Of a stretch of DNA of 64,000 bases, positions 1 to 8,679 are shown piece after piece (the stretch's first letter is position 1; each line of letters begins with the position of its first letter). The translations under genes were made by a program, and so were the position numbers. This DNA comes from Prostheceraeus crozeri (taxonomy: Eukaryota > Platyhelminthes > Polycladida > Euryleptidae), in the NCBI GenBank assembly GCA_907163375.1, contig CAJQUW010008941.1, positions 41,324 to 105,323 on the forward strand. The letters are read 5' to 3'. The notes under the pieces were generated by a model. It was given only the letters and a program-made list of their open reading frames with translations, was not told the origin of the DNA and did no database searches.

Positions 1-1
1 A

Positions 2-775
2 CTAGTCGTTGATGAACAAAAATATCACAAATTGACCTCATCACCTCTTTTCATTGATAGAGACATCATCGATGAGGATCTTGTAGGTGTTAAAATGATT
101 AAATCAGAAGTTGAGTTGTGCAAACCCATCTATATTGGGCAAGCCGTTTTAGATTATTCCAAGCTTGAAATGTATCAACTCTTCTACAAAATATTAAAAC
201 CATGCCCTCTCGTAAAAGAGGTTCGCTTGCTGGGTGGTGATACAGATAGTTTCTTTTTAGGAATTACCACTCAAAAAGATTTAAATTTTAATGAAGTAGG
301 CAAGTCATTAGAAAAATATTTCGACACATCTAACTACAATCCCACTCATCCACTCTATTCCATGCAGAATAAAGCCAAACTTGGTTGTTTTAAGGATGAA
401 ACAGCAGGAAAGGAAATAGATGAAATGATTCTCCTCCGTCCTAAAATGTATTCCATGAAATTAAAAGAATGTGCAGATAGTATTAAGCGTGCTAAAGGTA
501 TATCAAAATCCATTGTTCATAAAATGAAACATCGGTCCTATAAGAAGGCCTATAAAAATAAAAATATAACGTTTGTCAATATGACAATGTTAAAATCTCA
601 AGTTCATACTGTGAAAACGTACACGTTCAAGAAACGAGCACTTTCAGCATGGGAGGATAAGAGGTGTTGGATAGGACATAACACATCTCTTCCACATGGA
701 CATCCTGACACAAACATACCTCCACCCAAAAGAATAAAACTCACGCTACCACATTCAGGAGATGTATTGACATAA
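2..775 (+). CDS. polB: Protein-primed DNA polymerase B, C-terminal part (copy 1)
   Basis: Carries the C-terminal 257 residues of the Polinton replicative polymerase; the start lies before the window. Polymerase motif C is present as LLGGDTDSFFLG (about 225-260), holding the two catalytic aspartates. The frame is open from base 2 to the TAA at 773-775, and the matching copy 2 gene shows the upstream motifs. In this copy the region after KMYSMKLKE is intact, whereas copy 2 has lost 17 bases there. The gene converges on the minus-strand capsid-side genes, with overlapping polyadenylation signals at 926-939. Confidence 0.95.
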   Translation, partial: LVVDEQKYHKLTSSPLFIDRDIIDEDLVGVKMIKSEVELCKPIYIGQAVLDYSKLEMYQLFYKILKPCPLVKEVRLLGGDTDSFFLGITTQKDLNFNEVGKSLEKYFDTSNYNPTHPLYSMQNKAKLGCFKDETAGKEIDEMILLRPKMYSMKLKECADSIKRAKGISKSIVHKMKHRSYKKAYKNKNITFVNMTMLKSQVHTVKTYTFKKRALSAWEDKRCWIGHNTSLPHGHPDTNIPPPKRIKLTLPHSGDVLT

Positions 776-925
776 TCAACTTTAACTCAGTATTTTGATG
801 TTGCTTTTTGTAGATATACATGGTTGTTTTATGTATCGCATGAGATCGTTTCTTCCTTGTGAATATATGCCTAGAGTCAGCCCATTCCCCCTTTATCTGT
901 GAAAAGACTTTTTCATACACATATT

Positions 926-939
926 TTTATTTCAATAAA
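926..939. terminator. Overlapping bidirectional polyadenylation signals (copy 1)
   Basis: AATAAA at 934-939 serves the plus-strand polymerase gene. Its reverse complement TTTATT at 926-931 serves the convergent minus-strand gene ending at 955. Both are unchanged in copy 2. Confidence 0.75.
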
Positions 940-954
940 CATATCACAATGACT

Positions 955-2505
955 TCACTTTCTTTTCCGAAACACTAACGTTATGAGGGATTTAGTATCT
1001 TTCACATGGATGCACTCTTGTAAACCATTGGTAATTTTGATAGCAATAGAGGGTATAGTTTGTTTGACGACGGGATGATAGAAAATAGATTCAAACATCT
1101 TCTCGACTATTCCATATGAAGCGTCTTTATCATGAATGAAATCACGTAAAATGTATTCTTTTTTCTCACCAACAGAAATAGGTAAAATCAAATCACTTTG
1201 AATGTAAAGGTGCTGTTCATGTTTATCAAGTGTCATTGGTGTTTCTATACCAATCGTATGCGCAGCAGCAAACACAGTTTGTAGCATTGAAAAACCAAAG
1301 AGTTTTTTCAAATTTTTACTCAATTGACATTGAATGTCATCACCCAGTTTCAGAACAACGCGTTGATTATCAATTGAAAACGAAATGTGGTGTGTCTTTA
1401 CATCATATTTACTTTTCATCACATGCTTCAACTTCTGTTGTATATAAGGATTTACTACATGAATGAAGCTTTCAACTGTATGATATAGACGCGGCATTAT
1501 ATTGATAGCAACTTTAGATTCTTCATAAGACTGGTAAATTTTCTTGATGCGATCGCCATAGATGTCCACCCACCATTCATCATTAACTGAATCAGCTTTA
1601 GTGTGATATTCATGAGAACCATACACCACACCGCTTCCAATAATAGGTGTATAATGTCTTACAAAATGACGCAAGGTTGGAGAGAAATAAACTGTAAGTT
1701 TGTCATTATATTTCTGAATAACCAACTTATTTTTGTCCGCCATAATTTTCTCTCCATACTTCTTACCCACAGTCTCATTCCATCGTTTTACTAACTCAAT
1801 AAGTGATAAAGGTTGAACACCACGCTTTTTCAAAATGATGCGTTCTTCGCATTCTACAACATCTTCATCAAATATTTTAAATCTATAATGAAATTTGTTG
1901 ATTCGATTTGAATAAACTTTTTTAACATTTGCAGTAGCAATTGACGTTAGATGTAGTCCATGACCAAAACCAAGATGTGGATAGAATTCACTATCCAACC
2001 TCAGCGTAAGACCTTTAGTAAAAGAATGAAAGCGGAGGAACTGTCTCCCACTCCAATGATAGATAGTAAACTCATAAGCTTTCTGATTTTTATTCTTCAT
2101 GATGGAAGTATTACCACTGTTGAATGCCTTAATAATTTTCTCATTCCCAAATGGTTCATAAGAATCTGATTTTATCTGAATCCATTCATAGTTCCACTTT
2201 CCATCTGATGTTAAATTGTATGGGAACTGAAATGCATTATTCATCGTTATTCCATCATGGGTGCGAGGAGTCAATATCATTTCTTCCAAATCATTCACAT
2301 TCTGAATATTGCTATCATAGCAAATACTAGAAACGCCAACCTCCCATTCTCCTTCTAAATGCAGTGGCCGATTTAATTCTACTCGATAGTCTGATGGTTT
2401 ATTTTCGGGAAATTTATTCATAGAAGCATTACTGGGTAAGTAGATTAGAAACGAGTCCTTATTTTCACTTTCCATATTATTCACATTGGAAAAATATATT
2501 AGCAT
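955..2505 (-). CDS. WEVG-motif Polinton structural-type protein 1 (copy 1)
   Basis: A 516-residue protein with the N-terminal signature LPSNASMNKFP...PLHLEGEWEVGVSSI that recurs in Polinton proteins of unassigned function. It is paralogous to the next gene, which has NGNWEVGVTQL at the same place. No catalytic motif, signal peptide or membrane segment is evident; it is rich in aromatic and beta-prone residues, which fits a virion surface, penton or fibre role, but that is inference. A second in-frame ATG at 2475 (MESENKDS) lies about 33 bases after an ATGCAAA motif and may be the true start. The protein is 516 residues in both copies, with scattered substitutions only. Confidence 0.8.
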   Translation of the reverse strand: MLIYFSNVNNMESENKDSFLIYLPSNASMNKFPENKPSDYRVELNRPLHLEGEWEVGVSSICYDSNIQNVNDLEEMILTPRTHDGITMNNAFQFPYNLTSDGKWNYEWIQIKSDSYEPFGNEKIIKAFNSGNTSIMKNKNQKAYEFTIYHWSGRQFLRFHSFTKGLTLRLDSEFYPHLGFGHGLHLTSIATANVKKVYSNRINKFHYRFKIFDEDVVECEERIILKKRGVQPLSLIELVKRWNETVGKKYGEKIMADKNKLVIQKYNDKLTVYFSPTLRHFVRHYTPIIGSGVVYGSHEYHTKADSVNDEWWVDIYGDRIKKIYQSYEESKVAINIMPRLYHTVESFIHVVNPYIQQKLKHVMKSKYDVKTHHISFSIDNQRVVLKLGDDIQCQLSKNLKKLFGFSMLQTVFAAAHTIGIETPMTLDKHEQHLYIQSDLILPISVGEKKEYILRDFIHDKDASYGIVEKMFESIFYHPVVKQTIPSIAIKITNGLQECIHVKDTKSLITLVFRKRK

Positions 2506-2514
2506 ACTTTTGCA

Positions 2515-3912
2515 TTAACTCTTCATTCGGAAATGGAGTGTGATACTTGTCACAGCATCTTTATGAAAAGGAATCAACGCACCAGCATCGTCATAAATGG
2601 CAATATCAATTTGTGGGATGTAGTTTGATTTCAGCTTTGTATAATGCACTTTCTTGAAAGTATGCTCAGATAAAATACTGCAGCTTTTTGGCTGGTATGG
2701 TATCATTGCTAGCAATGGAGCTTCAACATCTCCCACACGTACATCTTCACCAATATTGGAATATATCTGAAAATAGTTAATACGACGCGATAGCGACATG
2801 TCTGCGCTAGCTTTGGTTACAGTACCACTTTTAAAGATATTTTGGTCAAAACCCAAAATGTCCATTAGAGTTTTATCCATAATTAGTTCAATACCTTTTC
2901 CACTTATAGTGAGAGACAAAGTACCTTCTTTTTCAGAAAATGAAATATGTTGGTCATTAATCACTTCATTTAAATAATCTACTACCAATTTAACCGAAGT
3001 AATAATGCGAGGCATCAACACTCTTGTTTCATGTAAGATACCACCTAAAGGCTCTACACACTTTCTGTATAAAGATACGGACCATTCTGTATCAAATTGA
3101 TTTGACCTTTCACATGGTAAATGTTGCATATCAGATTTTCCATGAACAGCTGCAGAACGATGTCGTAAGAACTGATGAAAATCTTTTGAACAAACTAATA
3201 CTAGATCATCATCATTTAATTTGCTTATTGCAATATGATTAGATGATTTGATATAAGTCAATGTTGCCACTTGTTTACCATCAACTCGAAGGAGATAATT
3301 AAATTTCTTCAATAATGTTTCAGGAGTCATGTTTGTCTTTCTTGGCTTAATCACAATCTTCTTCACCAACGTCTTCTCATTTCTTGAAATAAGATCGACA
3401 TAATAAGCTTCCTCTCGATATATTAACTGTTTATGACCACTTATGTGGTAATTAACGTTAAAATTATCATAGCTTGTTAAGGCGCTAGCGAGGTAACCTA
3501 AATCATTTCTTAAACTTGGACTTAAACCAACAATCCAATCTTTCTCAACTACATGATGCACATAATTATAATCATCATTGTGCGGAGTAAATTGGACAAT
3601 ATGTTTACTCGCTTTATTCAAGAAATCATATATAAACTTTTTACATGATAAGAGATCTTTCTTTGGCCACTGTGGAATGTATACTCGGCACCCCTTTTCA
3701 CATTGATAAGCAGCTGTACGCCTCATATTAATAGTCATCACCTCATGATCAAAAGTATAGACACAGTTGCTATAAACAAGTTGAGTGACACCCACTTCCC
3801 AATTTCCATTTAGCTGTTGTGCATGATCAATGGGAGTAGAAAAGAGTGCGGCTCGATTACTAGTAAATCTCTTTGTAGCCGCATTGCTAAGCAAAATATG
3901 ATAAAACGACAT
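2515..3912 (-). CDS. WEVG-motif Polinton structural-type protein 2 (copy 1)
   Basis: A 465-residue paralogue of the neighbouring 516-residue protein, recognised by LNGNWEVGVTQL near residues 30-45 and a similar overall length. The start is the ATG at 3912 (MSFYHILLSN), which is also the first ATG in copy 2; the open frame extends further only through a TTG. The stop lies 9 bases from the next gene start. The start codon faces the PC4-like 1 start across only 35 bases, so the two genes share a compact divergent promoter region. Function is unassigned; a minor capsid or fibre role is inferred from the family setting. Confidence 0.8.
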   Translation of the reverse strand: MSFYHILLSNAATKRFTSNRAALFSTPIDHAQQLNGNWEVGVTQLVYSNCVYTFDHEVMTINMRRTAAYQCEKGCRVYIPQWPKKDLLSCKKFIYDFLNKASKHIVQFTPHNDDYNYVHHVVEKDWIVGLSPSLRNDLGYLASALTSYDNFNVNYHISGHKQLIYREEAYYVDLISRNEKTLVKKIVIKPRKTNMTPETLLKKFNYLLRVDGKQVATLTYIKSSNHIAISKLNDDDLVLVCSKDFHQFLRHRSAAVHGKSDMQHLPCERSNQFDTEWSVSLYRKCVEPLGGILHETRVLMPRIITSVKLVVDYLNEVINDQHISFSEKEGTLSLTISGKGIELIMDKTLMDILGFDQNIFKSGTVTKASADMSLSRRINYFQIYSNIGEDVRVGDVEAPLLAMIPYQPKSCSILSEHTFKKVHYTKLKSNYIPQIDIAIYDDAGALIPFHKDAVTSITLHFRMKS

Positions 3913-3924
3913 TTTTATATTGCT

Positions 3925-3942
3925 GATCTGCAACTTTGCATA
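3925..3942. promoter_or_regulatory. Divergent start region with CAACTTTGCAT motif
   Basis: The 35 bases between two opposed ATGs contain CAACTTTGCAT (3930-3940), reading ATGCAAAGTTG toward WEVG protein 2. The same 11-mer recurs at 7445-7455 before the core-protein gene. Copy 2 keeps CTTTGCAT here. Confidence 0.4.
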
Positions 3943-3947
3943 ACATC

Positions 3948-4304
3948 ATGAAGACTTGGATTTTGGACACTCTACAATATATCAGAGTTGATCGTGATGG
4001 AAACGTACATTTCAAAAATTCTCATGGTCATACATCAAGAGGAATTACATTAACATGGCGACAATTTGTCAACCTCAATGATATCATGAGGGATTTGGAA
4101 TATTTTGAAACATTAAGATTCATCTCCTTGGGTGATCAAGTTTGGCTTCAACATTACAGAAATGAAATTCAAATCTACCATTCTCATTCCGCAAACTGTT
4201 TCTCATTTCGCAAATACAATTGGGAGAAGTATAGAAGATATATACATCGCTCCATCATGACATTTATTCGTCGTGAGTTCATCGCCCTACTATGCAAATC
4301 TTAA
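3948..4304 (+). CDS. PC4-like protein 1 (copy 1)
   Basis: A 118-residue protein beginning MKTWILDTLQ; the ATG at 3948 is chosen because the frame upstream opens only at a TTG. It has two similar halves. Each ends with a short strand, then an aromatic-rich helix: RGITLTWRQFVNLNDIM and CFSFRKYNWEKYRRYI. This resembles the C-terminal signature of the transcription coactivator PC4/Sub1 (strand, then QW..L...I), suggesting a tandem PC4-like ssDNA-binding fold; the assignment is by eye. It is paralogous to the next gene and sits beside a TBP-like gene, so a role in element transcription is plausible. Confidence 0.6.
   Translation: MKTWILDTLQYIRVDRDGNVHFKNSHGHTSRGITLTWRQFVNLNDIMRDLEYFETLRFISLGDQVWLQHYRNEIQIYHSHSANCFSFRKYNWEKYRRYIHRSIMTFIRREFIALLCKS
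4291..4298 (+). promoter_or_regulatory. ATGCAAAT octamer upstream of PC4-like 2
   Basis: ATGCAAAT lies 29 bases before the ATG at 4327, partly inside the end of the previous gene. It is conserved in copy 2 (29361-29368) and related to the CTTTGCAT motifs before other genes. Confidence 0.35.
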
Positions 4305-4326
4305 TCAGACATGACTACCACACATC

Positions 4327-4977
4327 ATGAGTTGGAAATTAGATTCCCTACAACGTAATGAAACGGATCATGATCGAAACGTCTATTTCAAAGATTCAAC
4401 TGGAAATGTGAGAAGAGAGTTTGCTTAATCTTATCGTCATTTTCAATCTCTACATCATATCATGAAGGACTTGAAATACTTCTATATGAAAAGACATTCA
4501 CGTATTGGAAATCGCATCTGGCTGCGCGTCAACAATCGGCGAATTCAACTCTATCATTCCCAACTTCATACTAACTTCACATTTCATCAAGGTAGTTGGG
4601 AAAAGTATAAAAGGAAGGTACATCGCTCAACTTACTCATTCTTTCATCATGAAGCGCCATCGCTACACCATCGTCAACATTCTCCGTCGCTTCAGACTCT
4701 ACACCAAAATCGATCTCACCACATTACACCAACACCTTCCAAACAGAAAGTATTATCCGGGCCGACCTCAAATGTTAGTGGTGAAGATGAACAATTCACG
4801 GAATCTTCAACTCTTCCCAAATGGGACTGTACAGATTCTCGGCGCCCTTTCTCATTCATCGGCGCAGTCAATGCGCTTAGAGCTACAAAGACTACTACGT
4901 CGGATATGGAAGAGGGAGAGGTGTGTGATGTCGAATCTGACTGTGGACAATATGGTGATCTCTACTCAATTGAGTGA
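4327..4977 (+). pseudogene. PC4-like protein 2, broken by a nonsense codon (copy 1)
   Basis: Paralogue of PC4-like 1: WKLDSLQ, a glycine-containing turn, then FxLSYRHFQSLHHIM and a second half ending WEKYKRKVHRS. In this copy the frame stops at TAA 4426-4428 after 33 codons, where copy 2 has TTA. The same frame reopens at 4462 and runs to 4977, but past about 4650 it overlaps the TBP-like gene in another frame. Homology to the paralogue ends near 4660, so the tail to 4977 is probably not conserved coding sequence. The gene is intact in its PC4-like part in copy 2. Confidence 0.65.
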
Positions 4978-5194
4978 CAGTCTATCATTTTTGAAGATTC
5001 GTACCAGCAGTTACAATTTGTGTTATGAACCGGAACTTTTTCCTGCAGCTCTCATTAGTTGTTGGTTACCTGTGCATGTGGCAATCTTTCATAATAGTAA
5101 AGTGATCATTACTGGACTAAAATCTCATGTACAAGCAAACGTGATCCTAGACTATCTCATTGAGTATGTACGTACCCAGCGGATTGTAAAATAA
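4649..5194 (+). CDS. TATA-binding-protein-like protein (copy 1)
   Basis: A 181-residue protein of the size of a TBP core, with two direct repeats. Repeat 1 has KIDLTTLHQ (20-28), YPGRPQMLVVKM (36-47) and FPNGTVQILGA (56-66). Repeat 2 has YEPELFPA (126-133) and FHNSKVIITGLKS (147-159). YEPELFP followed by (F/I)xxSKVxxTGxK is the hallmark of TBP repeat 2. Three of the four DNA-kinking phenylalanine positions look retained (F56, F131, F147); the fourth is a proline (P40). The start ATG at 4649 gives a TBP-length product and the frame that aligns from residue 7. It overlaps the end of PC4-like 2. The stop overlaps AATAAA at 5190-5195. Predicted role: recognition of element promoters. Confidence 0.85.
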   Translation: MKRHRYTIVNILRRFRLYTKIDLTTLHQHLPNRKYYPGRPQMLVVKMNNSRNLQLFPNGTVQILGALSHSSAQSMRLELQRLLRRIWKRERCVMSNLTVDNMVISTQLSDSLSFLKIRTSSYNLCYEPELFPAALISCWLPVHVAIFHNSKVIITGLKSHVQANVILDYLIEYVRTQRIVK

Positions 5195-5225
5195 AAAACA
5201 ATTTTTCCAACATGATGTTTTTATT
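5190..5225. terminator. Convergent polyadenylation signals overlapping both stops
   Basis: AATAAA at 5190-5195 overlaps the TAA of the TBP-like gene. TTTATT at 5220-5225 is the minus-strand AATAAA and overlaps the protease stop. Only 26 bases separate the convergent genes. Confidence 0.75.
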
Positions 5226-5682
5226 TCAAATCATGATAGAACTTACAAATCATTTTTTCATTAGAGGATGGATTACATGAAAAGTTTTGAATAATAGATG
5301 CAAATCGAGATACATGTAAACGTTTTAAGATGAAGTACAGTACAAAAGCACCACACGTTGATGAAAGTGGATGTTGTAGTATGCGTTCATTTCGCTGATA
5401 TTGACGCGTATGTTTTCTCAACCACTGCTGTGTTGGTATATTTGGAGGTTGAGCAAGAGAGTCAAATAGTTCACGACGTCGGTCTTCTCCAATAAAGATC
5501 GCTTTCCAATGCTCACCGCCTAAATTCTGCGAATGAGTGTTTAGCACAATAAAGATGGGATAGTGATTTACTGCAGGTGGTAAGGTATCGAGTGAATAGA
5601 CATTATCGAAAGCTTTCAACGTCGCTTCGTCTGCATTACGCTGCACTTTAGTCTTAATATCGTCAGCAGTCAACCAACTCAT
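5221..5682 (-). CDS. Adenain-like cysteine protease (copy 1)
   Basis: A 153-residue maturation protease of the adenovirus-protease/Ulp1 (C5/C48) fold, which in Polintons is thought to process virion proteins. The catalytic set is visible in order: His58 in GGEHWKA, Asp74 in ELFDSLAQPP, Gln103 in QHPLSSTCGAF and the nucleophile Cys110. Length is short but usual for the Polinton family. The ATG overlaps the stop of the capsid gene (TAATG), so the two are probably expressed together. Copy 2 encodes the same protein with one substitution. Confidence 0.93.
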   Translation of the reverse strand: MSWLTADDIKTKVQRNADEATLKAFDNVYSLDTLPPAVNHYPIFIVLNTHSQNLGGEHWKAIFIGEDRRRELFDSLAQPPNIPTQQWLRKHTRQYQRNERILQHPLSSTCGAFVLYFILKRLHVSRFASIIQNFSCNPSSNEKMICKFYHDLK

Positions 5683-6959
5683 TAACGATTATACTGAAGA
5701 ATCACGTCACGATACTTTGTAATTTCAATATTTGAATCGAAGACTGCATAAATTAATACATTGATCGTCTCAGCTAGTGTTCTTTTGAACGTCAAATCCA
5801 AACGAAAAATAAGAGGTACGTTCGCTTGACGATAGGGTGCACTAATATCGCTGTCAGCAGTCAAATCAAATGCATAAATAGTATATCCACTCTTAAACTC
5901 TTTCATAGTCAGTCCGTTGGTGTCATCCGTATTGTAAAAGCCAAAGACATCCATAAAATCAACATAACTGCGCATAAATTGATCCGAAGCAAAATCTGGT
6001 TTGTAGGGTGGACCAGGATGACTCACACCATTTACTCGTAAAGCAATTTCACTTAACTGATTGTGTTTAAAATTGAAAGGATTCTTCTTTATATTACCAT
6101 TAAATGCATCATTTTCAACCATTGCCACCATGAGGAGCTTCGGTGCTTCCGATGGAAAGAGGCCATCTTTCATGAAACTCTTTTGATCTTTCGGAATTGT
6201 AAAGGTGAGAAGCTTTGTATGCTGAACGGGGTAAATGGCATTTTGGCGGTTAAGGCCTTCAGCATGCCCTCTAATGACACTTGGATTCGGTACTACTCGA
6301 CGAATGTAAAGTGCAATATCTTCCACATGAATTCTAAAATTGTCAACTTTAGCAAATGCATTCAGCGCAAATTCAGGCTTATTCAATGTCAGCTTGAGTC
6401 GCATGCTGGTATTACAGAGTAAAAACTTTGACTGTCTAAAGAAGTCTAAATTCAGCGGACCATATAGCTGACATACTCTACTATCTTTAATCATAGCAGA
6501 TCGCTTTACAAAGCCACTGTTTGTTTCAACATCAAATTTTCCTGCTTCATCTCTGTACCATCCCATGGCTTCCATATGACTTTTTTGTGCTGCTGGATGA
6601 AACTGTGATACATGATTGAAATATGATTTATAGGGATAATCGCTTTGACCACCTTCCACCTGCTGCTCTCCAATCGTTAGAGAAACATCGCGAAGTAATG
6701 TAGTCAATGGTAAATTGTTCAGTCCAACTTTATGTGCATCGTCAATAGCAGTTCCATCTGCTTGCTGAATTCTAAACCTCAAATCAAGCATCGCATAACT
6801 CAAATCTATGTAGTCATCACTACCACCAGGAATAACAAATTCAATGGGGCCAGCATTCTCAGCTGTTCGAGGATGATAATCTACAATACTTGAACTAAGA
6901 ATATCTGTCTGTATGGCTTGTTGATCAAACAAACAAAACCCGGAAGTTTTACACTCCAT
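5682..6959 (-). CDS. Major capsid protein, double jelly-roll, F54H12.2-like (copy 1)
   Basis: A 425-residue protein of the family found beside the integrase in Polintons (F54H12.2-like), regarded as the double-jelly-roll major capsid protein. Features include GPIEFVIPGGSDDYIDLS (about 37-54), TTLLRDVSLTIGEQQV, DYPYKSYFNHVSQ, SEAPKLLMVAMV and, near the end, SGYTIYAFDLTADSD with TINVLIYAVFDS before a conserved arginine. No membrane segment or signal peptide. It lies between the core-like protein (2 bases) and the protease (overlap). Intact here; broken in copy 2. Confidence 0.8.
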   Translation of the reverse strand: MECKTSGFCLFDQQAIQTDILSSSIVDYHPRTAENAGPIEFVIPGGSDDYIDLSYAMLDLRFRIQQADGTAIDDAHKVGLNNLPLTTLLRDVSLTIGEQQVEGGQSDYPYKSYFNHVSQFHPAAQKSHMEAMGWYRDEAGKFDVETNSGFVKRSAMIKDSRVCQLYGPLNLDFFRQSKFLLCNTSMRLKLTLNKPEFALNAFAKVDNFRIHVEDIALYIRRVVPNPSVIRGHAEGLNRQNAIYPVQHTKLLTFTIPKDQKSFMKDGLFPSEAPKLLMVAMVENDAFNGNIKKNPFNFKHNQLSEIALRVNGVSHPGPPYKPDFASDQFMRSYVDFMDVFGFYNTDDTNGLTMKEFKSGYTIYAFDLTADSDISAPYRQANVPLIFRLDLTFKRTLAETINVLIYAVFDSNIEITKYRDVILQYNR

Positions 6960-6961
6960 GA

Positions 6962-7417
6962 TTAGAAGTTATAGCAGCGTCGTCGTTTAGCGCCTGATGA
7001 ATGATTAGAGCCTCTGCGACGTTTGCGTGAATGCCTTTTGACTGAAGATCGCACCTTACCAGCTCCGCGATGTTTCCTCCTTCCTTTATTCATTCGTTTA
7101 GGTGATTTCTTTCCTTGAGTAACACTAGCAAAGGTCTGCTTCAATGTTTTTAAACCGCGTTCCTTCCCACGATTCAACAAACTGCTCTTAAAACTTCTAC
7201 CTCTGGAAAGATCACTAGCAACATCACCAGCAAAGCCAACGACATTACTTAAAACATTTCGTTTTAAAGATCTACCGACATTGGATATGAGAGGTGCTAC
7301 AACAGATTTCAGTGCACCAAGTATGCTACCTCCACGTTGGCGGCGAGCACCGATGTAAATTTGTCCTCCACCACTTACATAGGAGGGTCGTGAATAAAAT
7401 GAGGCAGTTGGATTCAT
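6962..7417 (-). CDS. Basic core-like virion protein (copy 1)
   Basis: A 151-residue, very basic protein. After a Gly/Arg-rich stretch (GGGQIYIGARRQRGGS) comes a hydrophobic amphipathic segment (SILGALKSVVAPLISNVG, about 31-48). The last 50 residues are an Arg/Lys tail with GRRKHRGAG, KRHSRKRRRG and GAKRRRC. The layout resembles small adenovirus-type core or cement proteins that bind DNA and carry an amphipathic helix. It sits directly upstream of the capsid gene, and an ATGCAAAGTTG motif lies about 29 bases before its ATG. Function is inferred from composition and position. Confidence 0.7.
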   Translation of the reverse strand: MNPTASFYSRPSYVSGGGQIYIGARRQRGGSILGALKSVVAPLISNVGRSLKRNVLSNVVGFAGDVASDLSRGRSFKSSLLNRGKERGLKTLKQTFASVTQGKKSPKRMNKGRRKHRGAGKVRSSVKRHSRKRRRGSNHSSGAKRRRCYNF

Positions 7418-7444
7418 AGCTCAAACCCTAAACATTGTTAGTTA

Positions 7445-7455
7445 CAACTTTGCAT
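7445..7455 (-). promoter_or_regulatory. ATGCAAAGTTG motif before the core-capsid-protease genes
   Basis: CAACTTTGCAT on the plus strand, 28-38 bases upstream of the core-protein ATG (7417) and just beyond the integrase stop. Identical in copy 2 at 32506-32516. The 11-mer also precedes WEVG protein 2. Confidence 0.4.
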
Positions 7456-7458
7456 GAA

Positions 7459-8679
7459 TCACTGTCGATCACTTAGATGAAAGATGTCGGCACGACGCAT
7501 CCAAGAGTTCATACTTGAAGGATAACCAGTCCATTTAACAAGACACCATTCTTCACCTTGCCGTTTTTTACATCGAATGATTTTCTCTACCAAATATGTT
7601 TCACTTTCAGTGACTACCTCAATCTCATCGCGGTAAAAGCTACCCTCAATTTCTTCATTATCGTAATCTTTCAACTTGTAGGTGGTGGGAGAGTCTTTTT
7701 GATTAATCCTTGATACTGTAAATACCTCCTCTGTCCAATTCGGAAGGTACCCTTTAGCAAAAACACTTTTCACTTTTGAGATACGAACTTTATCACCAAT
7801 TTTCACATCACTTTTCACATGAGTGCGTTTACGTTGGAATGATTCGCGCACTTTATCTACATTGTCAGCATTTACATCTACTGGTCTGAGTCCAATAGAA
7901 CGATGGATAGAGTGATTGTAGGCATGGAGTGTATCTTGTAGAACCTTTGTCCAATTTTGTGTCAAGTTGGCAGTAAAATGTCGCCACAAGCGATTTTTTA
8001 ATGTGCGATTAAAACGTTCAACGAGTGCAGCTTTATAAGCACTCTTTACACTAAACAACTCAATGTCATGCCTCTCAAATAATCTTGTCACATGCTGATT
8101 TTCAAACTCTTTTCCTTGATCACTCTGGATTCTTTTTGGAATCCGACCTTCTCGAAAAATTGTTTGGAATGCTTTTGCTACTCCTTTCCCTTCTTTAGTT
8201 TTTAAAGGTTGAGCCCACGCATAACGCGAGAAAATATCAATGACGGTTAAAATAAAATTATTACCCGAGTTATGTTTTGAAATGGAGGCAACGTCGCACA
8301 AATCTGCTTGCCACTGTTCATCGATGTCATGAACAATATAATGGCGGGTGCGGTACTTCTTTTTCGCTTGTTTGTGGAGTGTATAGGTAGCCTGACCCTT
8401 TAACCATCGTTTCACTTGTGATTGTGGAAGACCACTCGCTTTTGATAATTTCTTGATAGATGCAAATCCTGCCGGATGTTTTACGTCATAATAGATTGAC
8501 TTCAAACGTTCAGTCGATGACGACTGACTCTTTTTCCTCCTTCTCATCTTTTTGTTTTCTTGCCTTTCTACATTTACAACAACTGCAGCATTTAGCTTTA
8601 GCGGTTTTGCGATCGTGTTCACATTGCTTAGGGGTTTCATTATGAGAGCTGGCGCAGCAAGTGCAAGTGACAACGACAT
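7459..8679 (-). CDS. Retroviral-type integrase with chromodomain (copy 1)
   Basis: A DDE integrase responsible for inserting the element and making its 6-bp target duplications. In the 406-residue frame the core domain begins near residue 113. Catalytic residues are Asp126 (QADLCDV), Asp187 (IQSDQGKEFEN) and Glu221 (ALVERFNRTLKNR). An SH3-like region (VRISKVK) follows. The C-terminus carries a chromodomain with YLVEKIIRCKKR, EEWCLVKWTGYP and a conserved SW. The first 57 codons overlap the Cys-rich gene in another frame, and all four substitutions there change this protein but not the other. Translation therefore may start at the internal ATG at 8547 (MRRRKK). Confidence 0.93.
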   Translation of the reverse strand: MSLSLALAAPALIMKPLSNVNTIAKPLKLNAAVVVNVERQENKKMRRRKKSQSSSTERLKSIYYDVKHPAGFASIKKLSKASGLPQSQVKRWLKGQATYTLHKQAKKKYRTRHYIVHDIDEQWQADLCDVASISKHNSGNNFILTVIDIFSRYAWAQPLKTKEGKGVAKAFQTIFREGRIPKRIQSDQGKEFENQHVTRLFERHDIELFSVKSAYKAALVERFNRTLKNRLWRHFTANLTQNWTKVLQDTLHAYNHSIHRSIGLRPVDVNADNVDKVRESFQRKRTHVKSDVKIGDKVRISKVKSVFAKGYLPNWTEEVFTVSRINQKDSPTTYKLKDYDNEEIEGSFYRDEIEVVTESETYLVEKIIRCKKRQGEEWCLVKWTGYPSSMNSWMRRADIFHLSDRQ

